Of a stretch of DNA of 12,081 nucleotides, positions 6,736 to 10,982 are shown in pieces. A program made the translations under genes and the position numbers. The notes below the pieces were generated by a model that saw only the letters and a list, made by a program, of their open reading frames with translations, was not told the origin of the DNA and did no database searches. Numbering within the stretch: position 1 is the stretch's first letter; the number at the start of each line of letters is the position of its first letter. The stretch is taken from contig JAEDHT010000045.1 in assembly GCA_016296885.1 (NCBI GenBank), positions 1 to 12,081 of the forward strand, in the 5' to 3' direction. This DNA comes from Clostridiaceae bacterium. Lineage in GTDB: Bacteria > Bacillota > Clostridia > Oscillospirales > Acutalibacteraceae.

Positions 6736-6832
6736 AGATGAAATGTCCTATTGATACGGTATTATCAGGTACAAAACTGATGATATAAAACAGCTTTTTA
6801 GGTCTTCAGCTAAGAAGCAAAAACTAACTTAG
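6725..6832 (+). promoter_or_regulatory. Repeat S copy 1: DEDEMSY tail plus two-hairpin leader
   Basis: The block starts with the last codons of a vanished reading frame (SNEDEMSY, stop 6752-6754) and continues as an untranslated leader for the precursor at 6861. Hairpin 1 pairs 6759-6768 with 6777-6786 (10 bp, loop GTACAAAA). Hairpin 2 pairs 6793-6801 with 6810-6818 (arm GCTTTTTAG, loop GTCTTCAG). Copies at 8007 and 8625 keep the pairing despite base changes. No matching -35/-10 pair was found in it, so it is better read as an RNA leader or processing element than as a promoter. Confidence 0.6.
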
Positions 6833-6844
6833 GGATAATATCCC
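6832..6844. promoter_or_regulatory. Short palindrome before the 6861 precursor
   Basis: GGGATA-A-TATCCC is a perfect 6-bp inverted repeat, 16 bases before the start codon. In the other leaders this position carries AGGAGGTAA; here the nearest ribosome site is a poor GAAAAGAAG. It could be a small operator or a hairpin that limits translation, or chance. Confidence 0.35.
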
Positions 6845-6860
6845 GGAAAAGAAGTATCTT

Positions 6861-7301
6861 ATGTATACTTATCAGAATGGGACCGCAGCATTGAAGATGC
6901 CCAGCAACTATGTACCTCTTACAGAAGAGGAAATGACCTATGTCGATGGCGGGTATAGTTTTCTGAACGATGAAACTATGAAGTGGTGCAAGTATAAGAC
7001 AAGCACATTTGCAACTTTTATTGATGTGATGGCCGCTTGTGCTACCGTGTCTCTTAGTGCAGGCGCGACGGTTTATGCCGCGTCCCAAAAAGTTGGTTCA
7101 AAACTTGTAGGAAAAATAATCTCTGTTGTTACTAAATTGCAAGGATGGGCGACATCTTCGGTTGAAAGTCGTTATATTTCATCTATAGTTGCAACTGCGA
7201 CTGCTAGTTTGACTATTGGTGGGCTAATTGCGAATGCTATGGATAGAGGTGACCGTGGCGGTTATGATGGATATGTTGAAGTGTATGGTATGTATAAATA
7301 A
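6861..7301 (+). CDS. GG-leader bacteriocin-like precursor, long core
   Basis: The 146-residue precursor has a leader of 31 residues (NGTAALKMPSNYV, then EEEMTYVDGG). Cleavage is expected after GlyGly-31, as done by C39 peptidase domains of bacteriocin exporters. The core of about 115 residues has hydrophobic stretches near 48-74, 79-97 and 105-127 with GxxxG/A patterns, and ends IGGLIANAMDRGDRGGYDG then YVEVYGMYK. That tail is shared with remnants A, B, C and F. The core is far longer than typical class II bacteriocins (30-60 residues). No modification enzyme is nearby, so an unmodified pore-forming peptide is the simplest guess. The ribosome site is weak. A candidate immunity gene follows at 7362. 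The leader call is firm; the killing role is inferred. Confidence 0.78.
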   Translation: MYTYQNGTAALKMPSNYVPLTEEEMTYVDGGYSFLNDETMKWCKYKTSTFATFIDVMAACATVSLSAGATVYAASQKVGSKLVGKIISVVTKLQGWATSSVESRYISSIVATATASLTIGGLIANAMDRGDRGGYDGYVEVYGMYK

Positions 7302-7361
7302 TCACATCACAATTAATTTGTACAAACTATCTGATCGTAAAGCATAAAAAGGAGAGCAACT

Positions 7362-7706
7362 ATGGGATTTATTCTGAATAATATGTTTATTATTTTTGTT
7401 ATTGATGTGGTATTTTCGTTTTCTCAACTGCTCAAAAAACCGCCAAAACACCATAACAATTTGGACTGGTGGTTGCCAAAACATTCTTTTTTAATGGCCT
7501 GCATCTTTATCTTATCGATTGTTTGTGCACTTTTATGGAGCGTCATATCTGAGAAAAACCTAATTATTACAGTAGTTGCGACCTTGCTATTATTGGTTTC
7601 CCACGGCTTGACGATGCTAATAAATTATAGGGCTGTTGGAAAAGTATTTATTCCACATGCTAAACAGGAGAATACAATAGATGAACATGACCCAAAAGCC
7701 GAATAA
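7362..7706 (+). CDS. Small membrane protein, candidate immunity for the 6861 precursor
   Basis: The 114-residue protein has hydrophobic segments near 5-22, 42-62 and 66-87, with a basic loop (KKPPKHH) after the first and an acidic soluble end (ENTIDEHDPKAE). AAAAGGAG lies about eight bases before the ATG. It sits 60 bases after the intact 6861 precursor, with no terminator between, so the two are probably co-transcribed. It is not obviously related to the ~140-residue family at 6316 and 8806. Small multi-segment proteins directly after GG-leader precursors usually protect the producer; that is the inferred role, and no family was recognised. Confidence 0.62.
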   Translation: MGFILNNMFIIFVIDVVFSFSQLLKKPPKHHNNLDWWLPKHSFLMACIFILSIVCALLWSVISEKNLIITVVATLLLLVSHGLTMLINYRAVGKVFIPHAKQENTIDEHDPKAE

Positions 7707-7746
7707 AAGCAGACTATAACATATTATTTGGATATGATGAAAACTT

Positions 7747-7789
7747 ATTCTTGTTTAGGCATCGAGCAGATCGATGCCTAAACAAGAAT
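7747..7789. repeat. Perfect 19-bp inverted repeat
   Basis: Arms 7747-7765 and 7771-7789 (ATTCTTGTTTAGGCATCGA and its complement) enclose GCAGA. It lies 40 bases after the immunity-type gene at 7362-7706. There is no T run on either side, so it is not a standard intrinsic terminator, although a stem this strong could still stop or stabilise the transcript. It might also be what is left of a small mobile element. Confidence 0.7.
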
Positions 7790-7839
7790 GCATATTACGC
7801 AACGGCTTTACAAGGAAAACTATTAAGGAGATGTGATTT

Positions 7840-8034
7840 ATGCCAAAATTGGAAATATCATACCAAAAGACATTAAAACTCACCAATGTCCTTACGGCAA
7901 AAATGACCGCCTAGGACATGCAGGACATCTTTGCCGAAAAAATAGAAAACCACATCAAGTCAAAATAAAATAAGGACAAGCCGGAAACGCCCGCTTTGCC
8001 GGAGGTGTCGGATGAAGATGAGATATCCTATTGA
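7840..8034 (+). pseudogene. Small gene with two in-frame stops, tail DEDEISY
   Basis: From the ATG at 7840 (AAGGAGATG upstream) a 64-codon frame reads PKLEISYQKTLKLTNVLTAK, a TAG at 7912, MQDIFAEKIENHIKSK, a TAA at 7966, then DKPETPALPEVSDEDEISY and a TGA at 8032. The frame is otherwise undisturbed, so it was one gene now holding an amber and an ochre stop. Its tail is repeated at about 6725 and 8590-8656, each time just before a precursor leader. The protein would be small, acidic at the end and soluble. I do not recognise it; it may be an accessory protein of the bacteriocin cluster. Confidence 0.6.
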
Positions 8035-8070
8035 TACGGTATTATCGTGTCATCGCACGATGATATATAA
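8007..8070 (+). promoter_or_regulatory. Repeat S copy 2: tail plus hairpin 1
   Basis: This is the same start as the copies at 6725 and 8625 (LPEVSDEDEISY, stop, then TACGGTATTATC). Hairpin 1 pairs 8039-8049 with 8056-8066 (11 bp, loop TCATCG). Compared with copy 1, an A-T pair has become G-C and a G-C pair T-A, so the stem is kept by paired changes. Hairpin 2 is absent; a different leader with the GGGTGTACG element follows. Confidence 0.6.
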
Positions 8071-8097
8071 GTAAACCTGGGTGTACGGCGGTTTTAC
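8071..8097 (+). promoter_or_regulatory. GGGTGTACG leader hairpin, copy 1
   Basis: GTAAACC pairs with GGTTTTAC (one bulged base) around a loop holding GGGTGTACG. A related hairpin with the same loop but other arms (AAAATCG with CGATTTT) lies at 10931-10953, again just before AGGAGGTAA and an ATGAGTTAC start. Confidence 0.5.
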
Positions 8098-8127
8098 AAA
8101 AGAAAATTTTTGAGGAGGTAAGATTGA

Positions 8128-8196
8128 ATGAGTTACGTTATAAAAAGTATAGAAAGTTCAAACTACAATTGGAGGAAACCCAATGAAAAAATGTGA
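8128..8196 (+). pseudogene. Precursor leader stub beginning MSY
   Basis: A 22-codon frame starts MSYVIKSIESSN after a perfect GAGGAGGTAAG and then overlaps the next gene by 14 bases. The ribosome site, spacing and first codons (ATGAGTTAC) match the intact precursor at 10983, but the conserved MPSNYV...GG leader is gone. It is most likely a deleted precursor whose start region now serves to couple translation to the immunity-type gene at 8183. Confidence 0.45.
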
Positions 8197-8395
8197 GCAA
8201 ATTTTCTATATCATGTATGCGCTTGTCGGCTTATATACGATACTGTCATCAGGGTTGTATTTACATGGCACAATAGAAAATCCAATCTACCTGCAGATAG
8301 GTTCGGTTCTTGTGTTAATATGCTCTGTAATAACTATTATTATCAGCTTTCGCAAGATAAGACAACGCAACAACAAAGGCAATAACACTCATTAA
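8183..8395 (+). CDS. 70-residue two-segment membrane protein, copy 1
   Basis: The protein has segments near 7-25 and 36-56 and a basic end (RKIRQRNNKGN). It is a clear relative of 10382-10594: both are 70 residues and share LVG.Y..L.SGLYLHG, then ENP.Y.QIG and a last segment ending IIS.RK. TTGGAGG lies seven bases before the ATG. It follows a deleted precursor stub, while its relative follows precursor remnant I, so both occupy the immunity position. Such short two-segment proteins often protect against class II bacteriocins; the specific partner is unknown. Confidence 0.65.
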   Translation: MKKCEQIFYIMYALVGLYTILSSGLYLHGTIENPIYLQIGSVLVLICSVITIIISFRKIRQRNNKGNNTH

Positions 8396-8508
8396 ATGAG
8401 GCTCTTGCGACTTTCCTGAATGAGCATATGCGCTTCCTCATCGGGACAGGAATTGTTTATGTCCTCGATAGTATCGATTACCGTATACTGAAACAATTTA
8501 AGAAATAA
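8386..8508 (+). pseudogene. Unidentified 3' gene remnant
   Basis: An open frame without its own start reads NEALATFLNEHMRFLIGTGI, then VYVLDSIDYRILKQFKK, and stops at 8506-8508. It has coding character (amphipathic helix, one short hydrophobic stretch, basic end) and no ribosome site. It begins inside the end of the 8183 gene. The family is not recognised; it is probably the last ~38 codons of a lost gene. Confidence 0.35.
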
Positions 8509-8534
8509 ACGAGGAATATGCTGAAACTATCGCC

Positions 8535-8561
8535 CCCTCGGTGTGCGTACGGCACCGAGGG
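8535..8561. repeat. GC-rich hairpin, loop TGCGTACGG
   Basis: Arms CCCTCGGTG and CACCGAGGG (9 bp) enclose TGCGTACGG. It resembles the hairpin at 6706-6730 in the loop, and the hairpin inside repeat R in the arms (CTCGGTGC). It sits about 90 bases before repeat S copy 3. Confidence 0.6.
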
Positions 8562-8572
8562 AGAGAATAACG

Positions 8573-8656
8573 CAAGGATGTTTTGCAATTCGCGAGGACG
8601 AGCTGGAAATGCCTGCCCTGCCGGAAGTGTCTGATGAAGATGAAATGTCCTACTGA
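8573..8656 (+). pseudogene. 3' remnant of the DEDEMSY-tailed gene
   Basis: In the frame stopping at 8654-8656 the last codons read REDELEMPALPEVSDEDEMSY without a start or ribosome site. From ALPEVSDEDE onward it matches the end of the 7840-8034 pseudogene, so this is a second, front-deleted copy. It runs directly into the hairpin leader of repeat S copy 3. Confidence 0.5.
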
Positions 8657-8733
8657 TACGGTATTATCAGGTACAGAACCGATAATATAAATCGCTTTTT
8701 GGGTCTGCAGCCAAAAAGCAAAAAATAATACAG
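8625..8733 (+). promoter_or_regulatory. Repeat S copy 3: tail plus two-hairpin leader
   Basis: This copy aligns along its whole length with copy 1 (6725-6832). Hairpin 1 pairs 8661-8668 with 8681-8688 (8 bp, then a mismatch). Hairpin 2 pairs 8694-8702 with 8711-8719, a perfect 9-bp stem (GCTTTTTGG) with loop GTCTGCAG. Relative to copy 1, hairpin 2 changes an A-T pair to G-C and a T-G wobble to T-A. A good AGGAGGTAAG follows, then the leader stub at 8746. Confidence 0.6.
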
Positions 8734-8745
8734 GAGGTAAGTAGG

Positions 8746-8786
8746 ATGACTACTTACAATAATGGTATGGATGGTCAAAATACTAA
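8746..8786 (+). pseudogene. Precursor remnant H: leader start joined to tail end
   Basis: After AGGAGGTAAG, the first codons MTTYNNG match the start of GG leaders in this window (TYQNG, SYTNG). In the next frame, from 8763, the sequence reads WYGWSKY and stops at 8784-8786, like the end of remnant F (WYGWGK). An internal deletion seems to have removed nearly the whole precursor and joined its first six or seven codons to its last seven. The original leader frame now runs on in frame into the immunity-type gene at 8806. Confidence 0.5.
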
Positions 8787-8805
8787 TCGACCTATGGGAG
8801 GTAGT

Positions 8806-9228
8806 ATGAAGGATAAAACATTCATTTTATTTTTTACCGGTCCTTTTTCGGTTCTGGCAATCATGGTGATCCTCTTCAGCCTTTTCTTGTACCATATTAC
8901 AGAAGGGACCAATTTCCTGATAATGCCATCTTCGCTGCAGCTTTGGGGTTCCATTTGTATATGCTGTATTGCCGATATTATAATAAATGTAAAATTTCAA
9001 AAGATACTTCGAATGAAGCTCGGCGTTATGAAGCGCATAACAGGCGCCTGTTTTATATGCGTTCCATACTTCACAGTTACAAATTTGATTCCTGATAAAA
9101 CAACAGCAATGCCTATATGGTCCTTTTTGCTTGTATGTGTTGTATTTGCTGCTGCAGACGGAATATGTCTATATAGAACTCGAATAGGAGCAAGGCTCTT
9201 TCATATGAGAACCAGGAAAAGGAGGTAG
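8806..9228 (+). CDS. ~140-residue four-segment membrane protein, immunity-like family copy 2
   Basis: The 140-residue protein has segments near 6-29, 44-62, 76-95 and 103-123 and a strongly basic end (RTRKRR). It shares layout and marks with 6316-6735: a short basic start, TGP near residue 11, IADIII in the second segment and AADGICLY in the last. The ATG at 8806 follows GGGAGGTAGT. An in-frame ATG at 8746 would add 20 residues, but those are the leader stub of a deleted precursor, so the shorter form is preferred; both may be made. The immunity role is inferred from its place after remnant H. Confidence 0.65.
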   Translation: MKDKTFILFFTGPFSVLAIMVILFSLFLYHITEGTNFLIMPSSLQLWGSICICCIADIIINVKFQKILRMKLGVMKRITGACFICVPYFTVTNLIPDKTTAMPIWSFLLVCVVFAAADGICLYRTRIGARLFHMRTRKRR

Positions 9229-9229
9229 T

Positions 9230-9418
9230 AAAGGCCTTGCGCTGATTCCGTGTCTACAGACGGCTGTAGCAGGTGCGGGATTCTTTGGCGCTTTAGCAAC
9301 AGCGCGTGGACTAAGCGCGTGGTTCTTTACTGAAGCTGCAAAGCGTGGCGGAGCATATGTTGGCTATCGTTCATCGAAAAACAAACTGCTCTGTGGCTGC
9401 GGAAAGTATAACGGTTGA
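9230..9418 (+). pseudogene. Precursor remnant E: hydrophobic core and Cys-rich tail
   Basis: The 62 codons read LALIPCLQTAVAGAGFFGAL, then SAWFFTEAAKRGGAYVGY and LLCGCGKYNG. The Gly/Ala-rich hydrophobic run, the RGG.Y.GY element and the short aromatic end are those of the precursors in this window, though the tail is diverged. There is no start codon or leader; it follows directly after AAAAGGAGGTAGT at the end of the 8806 gene. Its stop (TGA 9416-9418) is within the ribosome site (TGAGGAG) of the next gene. Confidence 0.5.
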
Positions 9419-9429
9419 GGAGTAATGCT

Positions 9430-9609
9430 ATGGACAGCAAGTTACATATTGTATGGTTTGTATCGCAAGTAATGTTCTTGTTATCTTTATTGGCAAAAAC
9501 ATTTTTACAGAAAAGAGATAGAGTTGTGCCGAAGGGATTAAGCATAGTCGGAGTTCTTTTCGGAATTGTCGCACTCTTATCCGTTTTGCTGATTTTAGGC
9601 AAAAATTAG
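9430..9609 (+). CDS. 59-residue two-segment membrane protein, candidate immunity
   Basis: The short protein has segments near 7-24 and 36-56 with a basic loop between (QKRDRVVPKG). The ATG at 9430 is preferred: TGAGGAG ends seven bases before it and overlaps the stop of precursor remnant E, so the two are translationally coupled. It is not clearly related in sequence to the 70-residue pair at 8183 and 10382, but has the same layout. The immunity role is inferred from coupling and topology. Confidence 0.55.
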   Translation: MDSKLHIVWFVSQVMFLLSLLAKTFLQKRDRVVPKGLSIVGVLFGIVALLSVLLILGKN

Positions 9610-9640
9610 CGCCGAATATGTAAGCTACTGTAAGTGGTAA

Positions 9641-9733
9641 TATATAGCCTTTGGCTGCTTGATTGCTTATCATGCGGACAGATGCGATGGTTCTCTTGAC
9701 GGGAAGGTCAGGTGGTATGGTTGGGGGAAATGA
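9641..9733 (+). pseudogene. Precursor remnant F: DRCDG tail
   Basis: Thirty codons after an in-frame TAA read FGCLIAYHADRCDGSLDG, then KVRWYGWGK. This follows the shared tail pattern and is closest to remnant C (ADRCDG..DG and an aromatic Trp/Gly end). Leader and core front are missing and no ribosome site is present. Its TGA (9731-9733) overlaps the ATG of the next gene (ATGA at 9730), a classic coupling of a precursor and its immunity gene that has survived the decay of the precursor. Confidence 0.62.
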
Positions 9734-10155
9734 CAAAAAAGAATCCGAATAATTCTCATTTTTATATAACGCCTCTTATGGCGTTTGCGTTTGTATTTGT
9801 GACGCTCATGGTCAGAGCGTTCTTTATCAAGACGGGTAAGCCGTATGCGTTGGTGGAGTATACTACATACTTTGATATAATTATTCTACTCACATCTTTG
9901 CTGATCGATATTGTTATACAAAGAAATAAAAAGTGGTAGTCATATATTCGCAGGAATTCGGGGTGGTTAAAAATAAGTATCTGCCTTGTGATTCTTACTT
10001 TTTGGTACATTGTCAGGAAACTATTTATACCTGCTCTGGGAAATCAAATACCTATACCTAAAACTTATTTCATTCTTCTATGTTTGCCATTAGCTATCTA
10101 TGGAATCATTGATTTTATAAAGCGCCAATATGCTCGCAGAGCATCAAAGCAATAA
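9730..10155 (+). pseudogene. ~140-residue immunity-like membrane protein broken by one amber codon
   Basis: The frame from the ATG at 9730 (GGGGG just upstream) reads 69 codons with two hydrophobic segments (FYITPLMAFAFVFVTLMV, then LTSLLIDIVIQ). It meets TAG at 9937-9939, then continues in frame for 71 more codons with two further segments (ISICLVILTFWYIV, then LLCLPLAIYGIIDFIKRQ) to a TAA at 10153. The total of 141 codons and the marks (TPL, IDI.I, YG.IDF) match 6316-6735 and 8806-9228. One nonsense change therefore splits an otherwise complete third member. The short product would have two segments; readthrough would give the full protein. Confidence 0.72.
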
Positions 10156-10321
10156 TAACTTACCCGGCGTTTTGATTGAAGCAGCGGTAACTTCTGTTTG
10201 CGCACAAATCATCAATATGGCGCGAGGCGTAGTTGCAGGCGCAAAATATAAAGGCGTCAAATTTTTTGAAGTGAGCTTTGGTCAGAATAAATGGGGCGTT
10301 TGCTACAGCATAAGATACTAA
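10130..10321 (+). pseudogene. Precursor remnant I: C-terminal core
   Basis: The frame has an ATG at 10130 inside the end of the previous gene but no ribosome site or GG leader. From about 10153 it reads LPGVLIEAAVTSVCAQIINM, then ARGVVAGAKYKGVKFFEVSF and NKWGVCYSIRY. The hydrophobic Ala/Gly-rich run followed by an aromatic end suits a precursor tail, but the DRGG.DG motif is absent, so the assignment rests mainly on position: it lies before an immunity-type gene (10382), as the others do. Confidence 0.4.
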
Positions 10322-10381
10322 TATTTCAAGAAATCATTAGAAAGCTCAAGATAAAAGTCATTTTTATGGGGGTAAGTGTCA

Positions 10382-10594
10382 ATGAAAGTGAAAAAAGAAC
10401 GCATTTTCTCTATTGTGTGTATCCTTGTGGGCGCCTATGGACTCCTTGCGTCCGGGTTGTATCTACATGGCATAGTGGAAAATCCAGTCTATTGGCAGAT
10501 AGGTCTTATCTCTGTGATGATTTGTACTGTAGTGAACCTCATCATAAGTATCCGCAAGAAAAAGCAGAACAAGGAAAAACCCGACATACGGTAA
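10382..10594 (+). CDS. 70-residue two-segment membrane protein, copy 2
   Basis: The protein has segments near 7-26 and 36-55 and a basic end (RKKKQNKEKP). It is the same length as its relative at 8183 and shares LVG.YGLLASGLYLHG-type sequence, ENP.YWQIG and a second segment ending LIIS.RK. An in-frame GTG at 10376 is possible, but the ATG at 10382 aligns with the start of the relative; GGGGG about ten bases upstream is an acceptable site. It follows precursor remnant I and precedes repeat R copy 2 by 19 bases. Inferred role: immunity to a related peptide. Confidence 0.66.
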   Translation: MKVKKERIFSIVCILVGAYGLLASGLYLHGIVENPVYWQIGLISVMICTVVNLIISIRKKKQNKEKPDIR

Positions 10595-10613
10595 ATCGCA
10601 GATAGGAGTAATG

Positions 10614-10771
10614 AACATCGTGCAGAGAAATAGAACGTGTCCGAAAGAATGATTCTGTCCATGCGAGGCGATTTCTTTTGTGTGCTCTCCCCCCTCTCGG
10701 TGCATACCGCACTGAGGGGGGAGCGCTAAGATAACACCTTCCACGAAAATCCAAAGAAAGAGCCAAATCCA
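10614..10771 (+). repeat. 160-bp repeat R, copy 2
   Basis: About 96% identical to 5889-6048, beginning AACATCGTGCAGAG and ending CCAAATCCA. The central GC-rich hairpin is more regular here (CTCCCCCC and TCGGTGC against GCACTGA and GGGGGGAG, with two bulged bases), because a T in copy 1 is G here. It lies directly before the GTG of a C39 peptidase fragment, three bases away. Confidence 0.9.
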
Positions 10772-10773
10772 CC

Positions 10774-10917
10774 GTGCGATATACATATGTCAAACAACAT
10801 GATGCCACAGACTGCGCTGCCGCTTGCCTGGCTATGGTCTGTCTGCACTACAAAAAAGAAACCACCATCACCTGCATGATGGGCATCGACTTAAAGGATG
10901 TAAAAACCATCATATAG
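10774..10917 (+). pseudogene. N-terminal scrap of a C39 peptidase / ABC exporter
   Basis: Forty-seven codons from a GTG at 10774 begin RYTYVKQHDATDCAAACLAM. This is the start of a C39 peptidase domain, with the oxyanion Gln (KQH) and the catalytic Cys (TDC) in place. After about residue 32 (HYKKETTIT) it no longer follows the family and ends GIDLKDVKTII before a TAG. That end resembles the stretch after Walker A in ABC ATPases (DG.D.KD..T), so an internal deletion may have joined peptidase and ATPase parts; this is tentative. The catalytic His and Asp are missing, so it is inactive. These exporters cut GG leaders and pump out the peptide. Confidence 0.75.
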
Positions 10918-10930
10918 TATAACAAAACAA

Positions 10931-10953
10931 AAAATCGGGTGTACGACGATTTT
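10931..10953 (+). promoter_or_regulatory. GGGTGTACG leader hairpin, copy 2
   Basis: AAAATCG pairs with CGATTTT around GGTGTACGA, 30 bases before the start of the intact 10983 precursor. The same GGGTGTACG element with different arms precedes the stub at 8128. Conservation of loop and fold with changed arms suggests a functional RNA leader. Confidence 0.5.
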
Positions 10954-10982
10954 ATAAAAATCAATTTTAAGGAGGTAACACA

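Noticed and set aside
6751..6790. Promoter in repeat S (TTGATA with GATATA)
   Set aside because: The spacing is about 25 bases and the first element is CTGATA in copy 3; the conserved feature is the hairpin.
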